A DNA stretch of 64,000 bases from JBEKIK01 sp963838495 (GCA_963838495.1 CAWIRC010000001.1:1922001-1986000); one strand, 5' to 3'. Numbered from the stretch's first letter, positions 19,937 to 28,504 are shown. The notes: generated by a model from the sequence alone, not told the origin. Numbers and translations: made by a program.

Positions 19937-20265
19937 AACGTTCTCCGTTAGTGTTTTATTGAGATGAATGGATCGATCTAAGCATCCGCAGGCCTCCGGG
20001 CACAATTGCCCGGCCCAAACCACGATGTTTGATTTCGCTGAATGGACGCGCTCGATTTAACACTATTTCGGTGGATTGCACAAGGCCGGGGGCTTATTCT
20101 ACTCGGGCTGTTGATGCCCAGTTCAACAAGGTCGCATTTTCTCCTCAGAGCCGGGCCGTATCGGCCCGGAAACACCGGGGCGGCACGCCCCGGCTCCGAT
20201 TTGTCTTGCAACACTCACCAAGTGTGTTTTTTACGCCGGCGACCAGCATTCGCGACTTTGTATCA
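19937..20265. other. intergenic region with promoter for the tiny basic gene
   Basis: This 329-bp stretch lies between the AnmK-like gene and the Lys/Arg-rich gene. Apart from the double palindrome at 20149-20196 no gene or structured RNA is recognised. Confidence 0.35.
20149..20196. repeat. double palindrome, CCGGGCC / CCGGGGCG type
   Basis: Two adjacent hairpins, CCGGGCCGTATCGGCCCGG and CCGGGGCGGCACGCCCCGG, are separated by AAACA and enclosed by GAGC/GCTC outer bases. The pair arrangement is the same as at 26316-26361, 52100-52165, 60500-60592 and inside the mobile element at 61707. Confidence 0.75.
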
Positions 20266-21543
20266 TCACATGGCGTTTCGCAGGGGCCGCAGCGCAGGGC
20301 TGTTGGCCGCGCAGGTCTCCAGCATTTTCAGCCATGTTTTCGGCGAGCCGGGCGTCAGCCGGCCCAAAAGACGCGGCGTCTCGGTCTTGCTGATGGCCGT
20401 GTGGCTGGCCGGCACCTGGTCCATGTAAAGCAGGGCCAGAACGCCGATGCAAGCCGGCTCCAACGACCCAACCGGCATGTGCAGTTCGGTATCGTGGACA
20501 AGCGGGGCTTGAATCAGCCGGCCGATCTCCCGCAACAACATGCCGTTGTGCTGCCCCCCGCCGGTAACGATGATTTCATCGAACCGGGCCGCCTCGGGCA
20601 GGCGCCGGGCCAGAGTGTCGGCGATCATCTCCGCGATAAAACACGTGGCCGTGCAAAGCAAATCCCGCACCGACCAGTCGGCCTTAACGGCCATCTGCAA
20701 GGCATCGCCCAAAAATCGTTCCGGACGCACGCCGCGCGGATGCCAGCGGGGCGGGGGCAGATCGAAATAAGGATCGCGCTTCCAATGCCGGATCAATTCC
20801 TCGATGCAGTGCCCTTGCACGGCAAATCGCCCGCCCGGATCAAATCGCTGTTGACCATTGGTCAGGCGCTCCACAAGCATGTCCAAAATCGACGTGCCCG
20901 GCCCAACCTCGAAGGACACGATCTTGGTTTCCGCCCGATCGGCCGAGGCCGCGGGCAGATATGTCAGCCTGGTGGTGCGGCCCAAGTCCAAAAGCACGCG
21001 ATTGCGGAGCTGCGACCGCAACAACATCCACTCGGCCACTGCCGTAACCGGTCCGCCCCGGCCGCCCAGGGCCAGATCCCGGGCTGGAAAGGCGTCGACC
21101 ACGTTCATACCCGTCGCCTCGGCCAGCCGGGCAGCGTCGCAAAGGCCAAGATACCCCGTCGATTCGCCGTGCATGGTGTCCCACAGGCCGGGATCGTGCA
21201 CTCCAAGGGCCAAAATCCGGTTTGAACTCAAGGCCATTGTCGCCGCCAACTTATTGACCAGTGCGGCTTGAACGTCGGCCAATTGTGCGCGGCAGGCGGC
21301 AATCATCCCCGCCGACACCTTGCCCGGCCCCGATCCGGAAAGATCGTTAAACAATGCCACGGTTTGTCTTGGGACCTCGACCTCGGCGGCCTCTACCACC
21401 TCGACCAGCAAGTCCCGCCCGCTGCCCCCGGCTCCGACTATGGCGGCCGAAACCCGCGTGCATCGCGACGACACCAGCACGCCCACCGTCCAGCGACGGC
21501 CGTCCATACCCTGCGGCAATTCCGGTTGAAACAACTTGGGCAT
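20266..21543 (-). CDS. divergent AnmK-like (anhydro-N-acetylmuramic acid kinase family) protein
   Basis: A 425-residue ASKHA-fold protein related to AnmK, which phosphorylates and opens anhydro-MurNAc during peptidoglycan recycling. Seen: ALGVHDPGLWDTMHGESTGYLGLCDAARLAEATGMNVV, GGRGGPVTAVAEW, SFEVGPGTSILDML (AnmK normally has DTGPGN) and EIIVTGGGQHNGMLL. Two departures matter. The N-terminal MSGTSxDG nucleotide loop is replaced by VSSRCTRVSAA, and the Asp before GPG is a Val. It may be a paralogue with a changed substrate or no activity. Confidence 0.75.
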   Translation of the reverse strand: MPKLFQPELPQGMDGRRWTVGVLVSSRCTRVSAAIVGAGGSGRDLLVEVVEAAEVEVPRQTVALFNDLSGSGPGKVSAGMIAACRAQLADVQAALVNKLAATMALSSNRILALGVHDPGLWDTMHGESTGYLGLCDAARLAEATGMNVVDAFPARDLALGGRGGPVTAVAEWMLLRSQLRNRVLLDLGRTTRLTYLPAASADRAETKIVSFEVGPGTSILDMLVERLTNGQQRFDPGGRFAVQGHCIEELIRHWKRDPYFDLPPPRWHPRGVRPERFLGDALQMAVKADWSVRDLLCTATCFIAEMIADTLARRLPEAARFDEIIVTGGGQHNGMLLREIGRLIQAPLVHDTELHMPVGSLEPACIGVLALLYMDQVPASHTAISKTETPRLLGRLTPGSPKTWLKMLETCAANSPALRPLRNAM

Positions 21544-21555
21544 ATTATTGTTTTA

Positions 21556-21749
21556 CATAATTCTCCCCTCTACCTTTGGGAGAGGCACCCAAAGGGTACC
21601 CGGGGGTGAGGGCAGATCACATAATTCTCCCCTCGCCCTTTGGGAGAGGCACCCAAAGGGTACCCGGGGGTGAGGGCAGATCGCATAAGTTAAACCCTCA
21701 CCCTAACTCTCTCCCGGCCAAACTTCGTTCGGTACTCGGGAGAGGGGAC
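21556..21749. repeat. tandem 64-bp duplication of the CCCCTC...GGTGAGGG element plus an inverted copy
   Basis: Copy 1 (21556-21619) and copy 2 (21620-21683) are head-to-tail with a 64-bp period and differ at only a few positions. Each has ATAATTCTCCCCTC, TTTGGGAGAGG, CACCCAAAGGGTACCC and GGGGGTGAGGGCAGATC. A third, inverted member at 21694-21749 (CCCTCACCCTAACTCTCTCC then CTCGGGAGAGGGG) carries a different inner hairpin. They fill the gap between two same-strand genes. Confidence 0.9.
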
Positions 21750-21757
21750 CAATTCTA

Positions 21758-22507
21758 TTACGCCACCATCCGCGCTTCTTCGATCACCTCGCCCGTAATG
21801 CCGGCCACGAATTCCTCGAATATCCGCAAATCCAGGGCCGAGGCCGAATCGCTCTCCGGATGAAATTGCGTGCCAAAGGCGAACCAGTCTTCCTGGGTGC
21901 TTTCGATGGCCTCGATCACTCCGTCCGGACAACGGGCGGTGACGGCAAAACCGGGCGCCACCTCGTCAATTGCCATGTGGTGCATGCTGTTTACGCGGAT
22001 TTCCCCTTCGCCGTAGACCCGCTCCATCAACGAGCCCTTTTCCACCACCAGGGCGTGGCGGTGATTGGGATCGATCGGATCGCAGTGCGGCAGTGCGCGG
22101 GGCAAATCCTCGGGAATGTGAAAAAACAGGTTGCCGCCTTGAGATACGTTCAATAATTGCAGGCCGCAGCCAATGCCCATTACCGGCATTTTCCGCTCGG
22201 CAACAAGTTGCACCAGCAAGCGGTCGAAATTTTCCCGCCGCGCATCCAAGAGCCGCATCGCCGGATGGATCATGAATCCGTCGTGGCGCGGATCCAGGTC
22301 GGCCCCGCCGCATAAAACCGCACCGTCCGCATGATCCAATATGCGGCTTAAGTCGTCTACATCGGCCAAAGGTGGAATGATCACAGGTATGGCGCCGGCC
22401 TTGATCAGGCAATTGTAATAGCCGGCGGCAATAAATGAAAATGCAGGAGCGTCTTTCCGAGAGGATCGATAGTCGCCGTTCATAATAATCAACGGTTTAG
22501 CAGCCAT
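21758..22507 (-). CDS. gamma-glutamyl-gamma-aminobutyrate hydrolase-like protein (peptidase C26, class I GATase fold)
   Basis: A cytoplasmic 249-residue hydrolase of the PuuD-like family, acting on gamma-glutamyl amides. The catalytic triad is visible: nucleophile Cys in GIGCGLQLLN and the His/Glu pair in FGTQFHPESD. The N-terminal strand PLIIMNGDYR and the middle GAVLCGGADLDP are family-typical. The start at 22507 is set by a strong ribosome site (AAAGGAG, 6 bases upstream). The substrate could be gamma-Glu-GABA or another gamma-glutamyl compound. Confidence 0.88.
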   Translation of the reverse strand: MAAKPLIIMNGDYRSSRKDAPAFSFIAAGYYNCLIKAGAIPVIIPPLADVDDLSRILDHADGAVLCGGADLDPRHDGFMIHPAMRLLDARRENFDRLLVQLVAERKMPVMGIGCGLQLLNVSQGGNLFFHIPEDLPRALPHCDPIDPNHRHALVVEKGSLMERVYGEGEIRVNSMHHMAIDEVAPGFAVTARCPDGVIEAIESTQEDWFAFGTQFHPESDSASALDLRIFEEFVAGITGEVIEEARMVA

Positions 22508-23119
22508 TGCACACTCCTTTCCGGACACTTCCTGTGTCCAAATCGTAAGGAAGCCGGGGAAAAAGGGCTGAAAAAAGAATCGCGGAAATTCCAGCCTGGC
22601 CGAGTGTACAGAAGAAGGACGGATCAGCACTGCGCTGCGGTCTAATGCGGTGAAAACTTAACCTAATGCCTAGGAGGCAGGCCTAAACGCCGTTCCTTCC
22701 GCGTCAGGTCCGCCGACCTTATCCGCCGGTCTCTATGTGCCCGGCCTTGGGCACTTTACCGGGGCGATTTCCTTATCCAGCGGCCTAGAACTCCTTTAAG
22801 CTTTGACGTGTCACCGTCGATTGAAGTGCAAGTCGCGACAGAGTTTATGTAATCGTTAAACTCAACTCAACCACCCCCAGCTATTTTGTGGTGCTTACAC
22901 CCTTCGCCCCCAAGCCGTTGTATTGACTGCATAGCTAGCATTGTGGTATTCCACATTTGGACCTTTATCGCCATATGTTCGATAATAAGAAACCGCTCGC
23001 GGTTTCGCGCCTTTAAATATCGCTTTCCACCTCATCCATCAATTTGCAATTTGCAATTTGCAATTTACAATTTGCAGTTTGTGGGCTGATTCGCTTTTAA
23101 ACTATACCGCAGGATTCCA
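22508..23119. other. long intergenic region with several hairpins
   Basis: The 612 bp between divergent genes has no coding frame I can support. Between 22670 and 22760 short palindromes follow each other: GCCTAGGAGGC, AGGTCCGCCGACCT and GTGCCCGGCCTTGGGCAC. A GAAACCGCTCGCGGTTTC palindrome is at 22989-23006, and the heptamer array below lies just before the OleA-like gene. A noncoding RNA is possible, but no known family was recognised. Confidence 0.4.
23040..23081. repeat. heptamer array (CAATTTG)n upstream of the OleA-like gene
   Basis: Six near-perfect tandem copies of a 7-bp unit (CAATTTG, with CAATTTA and CAGTTTG variants) end 38 bp before the start codon, where slippage could change promoter spacing. 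Confidence 0.85.
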
Positions 23120-24169
23120 ATGTTATATCAAAACGTCTGCCTGGAAGCCATCTCCTTCACTCTGCCGGACGAAATCGTGACCTCCGACCAGATCGAGGCC
23201 CGATTGGAACCGCTCTATTCGCGCCTAAAACTGCCCCAGGGCCGTTTGGAATTGATGACCGGCATACGAGAGCGGCGATTTTGGCCCCGGGGTATGCCGC
23301 CCAGCGAAAAAAGCGTGGAATCGGCCGAAAAAGCCCTAAACTTAGCCGGCATCGATCGCTCTCACGTCGGCGCCCTGATCCACGGCTCGGTGTGCCGTGA
23401 TTTTCTCGAGCCCGCCACCGCCTGCGGCGTGCATCACGGCCTGGGCCTGCCCGAAAAGTGCATGGTCTACGACGTATCCAACGCCTGCCTGGGCCTCATG
23501 AACGGCATGGTGCAGGCGGCAAACATGATCGAACTCGGGCAGATCCCCGCGGCCGTGGTCGTCGGCACCGAAAGCGGCCGGGCACTGGTCGAAAACACCA
23601 TCCGCGAACTGAATGCCAACACCTCGCTTTCACGCAATGATATTAAACTTTCAGTCGCCTCATTAACGATCGGCTCCGGCAGCGCGGCCGTGGTCCTCTG
23701 CCACCGCAACTTAAGCCGCACCGGCAACCGCCTGCTGGGCGGCGTGATGCGCGCCAACACCGAGCAATGCGCCCTTTGCCTAGGCGGAGAGCATGAATCG
23801 GCCGACGCGCAAATGCAGCCGCTCATGCAAACCGATTCCGAAACCCTCATGCGCGAAGGCATCGCCGTGGGAAAACTAGCCTTCGACGATTTTTTAAACG
23901 AGTTGGGCTGGCAACGCGCCGACATCGACAAGACCTTTTGCCATCAAGTCGGCAAGGCCCATCAAAAACTGATGTTCGAATCACTGGGCCTCGATCCGAA
24001 CATCGACTTCACCACGCTGGAATACCTGGGCAACACCGGTTCGGTCGCCGCGCCCATGACCGCCGCCATCGGCATCGAAAACGGCCGCCTGCAAAGCGGC
24101 GACAAGGTGGCCCTCATGGGCATCGGCTCGGGAATAAACGTGATAATCCTGGGCTTGGCATGGCGTTAA
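23120..24169 (+). CDS. OleA-like / KAS III-family thiolase
   Basis: A 349-residue ketoacyl synthase of the KAS III fold that condenses acyl thioesters. The triad is visible: Cys in SNACLGLMNG (about residue 122), His in FCHQVGKAHQ (about residue 274) and Asn in YLGNTGSVAAP (about residue 304). The overall pattern (ELMTGIRERRFW, VCRDFLEPATA) is closer to OleA, which joins two long acyl chains head to head, than to the initiator FabH; I cannot prove the branch by eye. It is the only rightward gene of the lipid block, converging on the toxin-antitoxin pair with a 4-bp overlap. Product class is inferred. Confidence 0.8.
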   Translation: MLYQNVCLEAISFTLPDEIVTSDQIEARLEPLYSRLKLPQGRLELMTGIRERRFWPRGMPPSEKSVESAEKALNLAGIDRSHVGALIHGSVCRDFLEPATACGVHHGLGLPEKCMVYDVSNACLGLMNGMVQAANMIELGQIPAAVVVGTESGRALVENTIRELNANTSLSRNDIKLSVASLTIGSGSAAVVLCHRNLSRTGNRLLGGVMRANTEQCALCLGGEHESADAQMQPLMQTDSETLMREGIAVGKLAFDDFLNELGWQRADIDKTFCHQVGKAHQKLMFESLGLDPNIDFTTLEYLGNTGSVAAPMTAAIGIENGRLQSGDKVALMGIGSGINVIILGLAWR

Positions 24170-24552
24170 ACGTTCAATAGCCGTTTTACCCAAAAAGCCT
24201 GCTCTTTTTCGGAAAGCCTGTAGGCTTTAATCATCAGTCGAATCAGACGCATAGAAAGCCCTTCCGTTAACGATTTCAAGACTGAAATCCGGTTGGGATG
24301 ATAACCGACCTTGGCGGCGAATTTTTTCACGCTGCCGTTGGCGAATTCCCAGATAAAACGTTCCAGCCAATCACCAGTTGTCGGCTGGGCAAGTGTCTTT
24401 AAAAAAGCCTCGGATTCTTGGGGAGATAGAAATTCACTGCTCTCCAATATGTCTATAGAACCACGGCGGTTTGGGATCAAAGTCAAACATTTACCCGCCC
24501 GGATTCCTTTTTCAATAGTTTTCAAGGATTTTGCTGAAATGACGGTAGCCAT
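24166..24552 (-). CDS. antitoxin-like HTH protein of a HigB-type module
   Basis: 128 residues; the C-terminal half (KKFAAKVGYHPNRISVLKSL) looks like a helix-turn-helix. It lies 11 bp downstream of a HigB/RelE-like toxin, the toxin-first order of HigBA modules. The family was not recognised directly; the antitoxin role follows from position and HTH appearance. Such antitoxins usually repress their own promoter. Confidence 0.6.
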   Translation of the reverse strand: MATVISAKSLKTIEKGIRAGKCLTLIPNRRGSIDILESSEFLSPQESEAFLKTLAQPTTGDWLERFIWEFANGSVKKFAAKVGYHPNRISVLKSLTEGLSMRLIRLMIKAYRLSEKEQAFWVKRLLNV

Positions 24553-24563
24553 AGCAATAGTTC

Positions 24564-24830
24564 CTAGTATTTATGCGGAGTAAGATCAATAGCTTCAACT
24601 ATTAATTTACTTTCAAACACGCGAAAAATAATTCGCCAACGCCGGCCCAGCCAAGCCGATTTCTCTCCCTCACGTTTGCCTCGCAAGGCATGGGTCCGAT
24701 AACCGCCTTGTAGATTCGGCCCTTGTTCACACACCCTTTGTCGCCAAGCACAATATCTTGCTTGTATTTCTTTCGGCGCCCGCGGCAATTGTCGAACAAC
24801 CAGCCGAGATTCCACTACTTCCCATGCCAT
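24564..24830 (-). CDS. HigB/RelE-type toxin
   Basis: 88 residues with the RelE/HigB mRNA-interferase pattern: early ESRLVVRQLPRAPKEIQ helix, HALRGKREGEKSAWLGRRWRIIF basic strands and a C-terminal IDLTPHKY, where family members carry a catalytic His-x-Tyr end. It probably cleaves mRNA on the ribosome when not bound by the neighbouring antitoxin. The pair sits inside the lipid gene block, between the OleA-like gene and fabI. Confidence 0.75.
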   Translation of the reverse strand: MAWEVVESRLVVRQLPRAPKEIQARYCAWRQRVCEQGPNLQGGYRTHALRGKREGEKSAWLGRRWRIIFRVFESKLIVEAIDLTPHKY

Positions 24831-24904
24831 AGATAATTATACCCCATTATATATAGATATACAAGCGCAAAAAAGATGATCTAATATTTATCGTATATTA
24901 TTTT

Positions 24905-25711
24905 CTATTGGCGGAAGTACTTTTCTATTATTTCCCGATCAAAATAGTTTATCGCCATACCGGCGTCGACCACTATTCGCTGGGCGTTGATGCCGCTGGA
25001 TCGAGGGCTAAGAAGAAATGCCGCCGCGTTGGCCACCTCATCCGTATGCACTGCTTTTTTGCGGGGAATGACCTGCTCGGCGTAAAGATATGCGTCCACG
25101 TAACCGGGAATGCCCGCCGAGGCCGAAGTCTTTAAAAGTCCCGGGGCCACGGCATTAAAGCGAATCCGCGAAAACCGGCTGAACGATTTTGCCAAAAAGG
25201 CCAGCGACGAATCCAAGGCCGCCTTGATCGGGGCCATGTATCCGTAGTTCTCGCTGGCCATTTGCGTGGTCGAAATCGAAATCGTCACCACCGAGGCGTT
25301 AGCATCCAGTAGGTCCTTGAGGGCGTTGCAAAGGGCGATGAGCGAATAGCAGGAAATATCCACGGCCTGCAAAAAGGCCTTTTTCGGCGTCTCGTGGAAG
25401 GGTTTTGGGCCGAAACTGAAATCGGCAAAGGCGATCGAATGCACCAGACCGTAGAATTTTTCGCCCCGCCGAGATAATTCATCCCTCAGCCGGGCGATTT
25501 GCTCCTCGTGTTCCACGTCGCAGACGTAAATTTCCCCAGTTTCGCCGCCAAGGAGCTTCGACACTCCGGCCTTGATTTCCTCGTTTTGCACGACGTATAC
25601 GCACCGCGCCCCGGCCTCGGCCAGCACCCGGCCCACGTGCCATGCCACGCTCTTGCGGTTGGCCACTCCAAAAATCAAAATCGTTTTGTCGGCCAGTTGG
25701 AGAAAATCCAT
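24905..25711 (-). CDS. fabI: enoyl-[acyl-carrier-protein] reductase, FabI type
   Basis: Short-chain dehydrogenase that reduces the trans-2-enoyl-ACP double bond with NAD(P)H. At 268 residues it is the usual FabI length. Visible are the cofactor loop FGVANRKSVAWHV, the Asp of VCDVEHEE, the SIAFAD motif (GLVHSIAFAD) and the catalytic Tyr-x6-Lys in YGYMAPIK (about residues 156-163). Its place beside fabZ, a private ACP and two CrtI-like genes suggests a copy dedicated to this pathway; whether the genome has another FabI cannot be seen here. No ketoreductase (FabG) is in the block. Confidence 0.92.
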   Translation of the reverse strand: MDFLQLADKTILIFGVANRKSVAWHVGRVLAEAGARCVYVVQNEEIKAGVSKLLGGETGEIYVCDVEHEEQIARLRDELSRRGEKFYGLVHSIAFADFSFGPKPFHETPKKAFLQAVDISCYSLIALCNALKDLLDANASVVTISISTTQMASENYGYMAPIKAALDSSLAFLAKSFSRFSRIRFNAVAPGLLKTSASAGIPGYVDAYLYAEQVIPRKKAVHTDEVANAAAFLLSPRSSGINAQRIVVDAGMAINYFDREIIEKYFRQ

Positions 25712-25826
25712 ATATGTCGGGGGAAATTAGTGGACAGTGGGCAGTGAACAGTTAGCAACAGGCGGCAGGCACAGATTCTCGCAAAACCGCAAGCGGTTAT
25801 TAAATTTTTCAACACTCATATTTCTT

Positions 25827-25873
25827 CATCCCTCATCCCTCATCCCTCATCCCTCATCCTTCATCCTTCATCT
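25827..25873. repeat. heptamer array at the 3' end of fabZ
   Basis: Four exact tandem CATCCCT units are followed by CATCCTT variants. On the fabZ strand this reads (AGGGATG)n, so TGA occurs in every frame. The array extends into the last codons and stop of fabZ (stop at 25861-25863). Confidence 0.9.
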
Positions 25874-26298
25874 TGTCTATCCGTCGCGGTGCAGGCAAAT
25901 TCGAAGCGGACGGCGACTTGGTCTTCGACGGTCACCTTCGCCTTGAGGAAGAAAATATCCGCCATCCGTTCGATCAACTCGACCTCCATGCGGATCAGCT
26001 CGCCCGGCCGGACTATGCGTTTAAAGCGGACGTTGTTCATCTTGGCGACCACGGGCACTTTATTTTCCATCTTTGAAAAATGCCTGGAAAGCAGAATCGC
26101 CCCGGACTGCATCGCCGCCTCGCACAACAGTACCCCCGGCACCAGCGGATATCCGGGATAATGCCCCGCAAAAAAATCCTCCTTGCCGGTAAAAACCTTG
26201 GTGCACACGATCCGCGAGTCGGTCCATTCGACGATCTCATCGACCATTAAAAACGGCGGCCGGTGCGGAATGGCGGCAAGAATTTGTTCTCGGCTCAT
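25861..26298 (-). CDS. fabZ: 3-hydroxyacyl-ACP dehydratase, FabZ type
   Basis: Hot-dog-fold dehydratase forming trans-2-enoyl-ACP; 145 residues. The catalytic His (IPHRPPFLMVDEI, residue about 12) and Glu (PGVLLCEAAMQSG, about residue 60) are present with the tunnel motif GHYPGYPLVPG. ATG at 26298 was chosen because it gives the canonical MSREQILAAIPHR start; upstream residues come from an intergenic palindrome. Its last codons and stop are made of the heptamer repeat. It lies 149 bp upstream of fabI. Confidence 0.93.
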   Translation of the reverse strand: MSREQILAAIPHRPPFLMVDEIVEWTDSRIVCTKVFTGKEDFFAGHYPGYPLVPGVLLCEAAMQSGAILLSRHFSKMENKVPVVAKMNNVRFKRIVRPGELIRMEVELIERMADIFFLKAKVTVEDQVAVRFEFACTATDRQDEG

Positions 26299-26315
26299 GG
26301 TTTTATAATGTAATC

Positions 26316-26361
26316 CGCACGCGCCGTGTGCGGGAATACGGCACACGGAGTGTGCCGCCTA
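26316..26361. repeat. double palindrome, GCACACGGNGTGTGC type
   Basis: CGCACGCGCCGTGTGCG and GGCACACGGAGTGTGCC stand side by side between the first CrtI-like gene and fabZ. The same family occurs at 56751-56772 and 56921-56940. Confidence 0.8.
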
Positions 26362-26365
26362 CAAA

Positions 26366-27775
26366 TCACTTTTTCATCAAAAACGCATCCACGTCGTTGG
26401 CCACGATAACGCCGTAATTTACGGCCCCCAGCCAACCGGACATTATAATCCCCACGCTCCCGGCATGATACAACCCGGCGATATGTTCCGGCAATCCCCG
26501 GCTCACGGCCAGCCCCTCGAATTTCGTGCCAAAACTTGCCCCGGCAAGGTGTAAAGTGTATCGCTCGAATGTAAGTGGCGTGGCCGCCTCGGCATGTTCC
26601 ACCTTGGCCCGCAAATCGGGCACGAATTTGCCCAGGGCGTTGAGGGTGCCTTCGACCAAATCGCGTTTGGCCGCCAGGTAGTCTTCCGGGCTTAAGTCCG
26701 CCCAATCGCCGTAATTCGCGTTCGTGCTGGCCACCAAGTAGCAGCGATCGGTTCCCGGGCGGGTCTTGGGATAATAAAACGAGTACGTGCGGCTGGTGAT
26801 ATTCCGGCTCAGGAGCAGATCGGTGCGAAACTCCGCCGCAGTGGAGGCGAACAACAGGTCGCCGCAGGCCTCATGGTCGATCATCTCGCCGGGCTTCAGG
26901 GCCATGTAAACCTGCGTGCTGGAGTTGTTCAGCCTGACTGCCCGGGCCTGTTCGATAAAATCCGCGTCGAAATTCTCTTGGCCCACGAGGTTGAAAATCG
27001 TGCCCATCAAATTGGCGTTGGAAACGACCGCCCTGCACTTGATCGTCCTTCCATCGACGGCCACGCCTTGCACATTTCGCCCGGCAGCGTGAATTTTTTC
27101 CGCCTTGCTGGATGTGCAAATATCGACGCCGCGCTGGAGCATCTCTTCGCGCATCAGGCCGACCAGCCGGTCGGTCCCGCCCTGGAATGTATAAACTCCC
27201 TTTGACATGAAATTAGAGAAAACGATCCCGTACGTAAGGGCCGGATCTTCCAGGGTCGAGCCGTTGGCATAGGTGATCGGTTCCATGAGCAGGCGCACGA
27301 CGTCGGGCCTGCCGGGAAAATATTTCTCCAAAAACCGCCCGGTGGTGATCGCCTGGTCATCGTAGAAATTCATATTCCTGGCGGCGTCGAAAAAGGCGTT
27401 TACCGTCTCCACCGGGACATGAAACCGGCCGGTCAAAAGGCGGGAAAAATCCTCGCGGTCGAACGTGGTGGCCAGCGAAAACATGGGGTTGTCGAACCGA
27501 ATGCTCTTCAGTTGCACGATGGAATCGGCGATCTCCGCGTTCCAATAGCGGCGGCAGCTTTTAATCATGCCCACGGGAAAGCCGTGCAGCGAAACGTCGA
27601 ATATCTGCCCGCCGGGCCGGCGAAACCAAGTGGCCAGCCCGCCCAGCTTCGAGTGCTGCTCCAACAAAAGAACCTTGTGCCCCGCCCTGGCCAGCGTATT
27701 GGCGGCCGTCATGCCCGCCAATCCGGCCCCGATAACAATCAAGTCGTAATACTCGCGGATATTTTCCATTTCCAC
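26366..27775 (-). CDS. phytoene-desaturase-like (CrtI/CrtISO) FAD oxidoreductase 1
   Basis: 469-residue flavoprotein of the CrtI/RetSat group, acting on polyene or isoprenoid chains by desaturation, isomerisation or saturation. The N-terminal dinucleotide fold is clear (LIVIGAGLAGMTAANTLARAGHKVLLLEQ), followed by GGLATWFRRPG and, near the end, the second FAD motif GLYHAGSVGIIMSGWLGAVNYG. It shares only the family pattern with the second CrtI-like gene at 28844. No carotenoid genes (crtB, crtE) are nearby, so a fatty-acyl substrate carried on the local ACP is likelier. Similar proteins are part of the gene sets proposed for ladderane synthesis in anammox planctomycetes. Confidence 0.88.
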   Translation of the reverse strand: MEMENIREYYDLIVIGAGLAGMTAANTLARAGHKVLLLEQHSKLGGLATWFRRPGGQIFDVSLHGFPVGMIKSCRRYWNAEIADSIVQLKSIRFDNPMFSLATTFDREDFSRLLTGRFHVPVETVNAFFDAARNMNFYDDQAITTGRFLEKYFPGRPDVVRLLMEPITYANGSTLEDPALTYGIVFSNFMSKGVYTFQGGTDRLVGLMREEMLQRGVDICTSSKAEKIHAAGRNVQGVAVDGRTIKCRAVVSNANLMGTIFNLVGQENFDADFIEQARAVRLNNSSTQVYMALKPGEMIDHEACGDLLFASTAAEFRTDLLLSRNITSRTYSFYYPKTRPGTDRCYLVASTNANYGDWADLSPEDYLAAKRDLVEGTLNALGKFVPDLRAKVEHAEAATPLTFERYTLHLAGASFGTKFEGLAVSRGLPEHIAGLYHAGSVGIIMSGWLGAVNYGVIVANDVDAFLMKK

Positions 27776-27794
27776 CTAGAGTATGTTGCTTATA

Positions 27795-28253
27795 TTATGG
27801 CAACAATGGAACAATATTGATTAATGGCGCGAATCTGATGAAATCAGCAGTATTATGGGCCAATAAGTTTGCCACGCCATAAGTCAACATTGTGGCGACG
27901 ATATTAGCGTCGTGAACTTGTTTGCCATAAGTCGGGATATCTTTCAGAAGTTCTACCAGGCGATCGATAGTTGCCGAGGACTCATCAAGAAGGATAAAGC
28001 TATTTTGAATGCGTCTTACATTTTCAAGAATCACTTCGATAGGAGGAGCGGCAATATCGGGGGTAGGGCGCGTGGCAGCCACGATAAACTCTCGAACCAC
28101 CTGCGAATTTACAACCAGTGAGATCCCCTCTTGCCTTGCAGTTTGCAATCTAGTAACTGCTGCCGAGTGCCAAGGAGAATGCTTATTGGCTGCGAATATT
28201 AATATATTTGTATCAACAAACCAACGAGAGACATTAACGTCCATTATCGCCAT
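27795..28253 (-). CDS. vapC: PIN-domain toxin, VapC type
   Basis: 152-residue PIN ribonuclease. The acidic metal-binding residues are visible: Asp in WFVDTNIL, Glu in VVREFI, Asp in VHDANIVA and Asp in NTADF. The start at 28253 overlaps the upstream small gene by 20 bases, as in a co-translated toxin-antitoxin pair; ATG at 28244 is also possible. It lies between the two CrtI-like genes and probably rides in the block without a role in lipid synthesis. Confidence 0.82.
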   Translation of the reverse strand: MAIMDVNVSRWFVDTNILIFAANKHSPWHSAAVTRLQTARQEGISLVVNSQVVREFIVAATRPTPDIAAPPIEVILENVRRIQNSFILLDESSATIDRLVELLKDIPTYGKQVHDANIVATMLTYGVANLLAHNTADFIRFAPLINIVPLLP

Positions 28254-28473
28254 ATAAATCCTCGCGGCGGAACGTACAGTCTTTTGGCCAAGCTTCAAAT
28301 TTCATGGGCAGAAAATCCAGAGGCTCGTCGAAGCGAGAGCCGGCAGCAGCAGACTGCTCTTCAACCATCACTATAGCCCGATGCATTCCGGGAGACACAT
28401 TATCAGGTAATTTTAATTCGATAACCGCTGATCCATCAACTTTCACGGAAATGGAAGTTTCAAATGTTTTCAT
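28234..28473 (-). CDS. putative antitoxin partner of the VapC-like toxin
   Basis: 79 residues, beta-rich N-terminal half (ETSISVKVDGSAVIELKLP) and a charged C-terminal tail. Its 3' end overlaps the PIN toxin start, which is the main argument for an antitoxin role. It does not show an AbrB, RHH or Phd motif that I can identify. Confidence 0.6.
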   Translation of the reverse strand: MKTFETSISVKVDGSAVIELKLPDNVSPGMHRAIVMVEEQSAAAGSRFDEPLDFLPMKFEAWPKDCTFRREDLYGDNGR

Positions 28474-28504
28474 ACCTAACCCTCATACTTCGATTTCCCA
28501 TTAA

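Noticed and set aside
22640..22860. Possible SRP RNA or tmRNA, because of GTCAGGTCCG-like and CTGGGGGTGG-like strings
   Set aside because: The conserved SRP loop (GGAAG...GCAGCC order) and the tmRNA acceptor end with TTCGANTC are not present.
25827..25873. CRISPR-like array
   Set aside because: It is a contiguous 7-bp tandem repeat without spacers; no cas genes are in the window.
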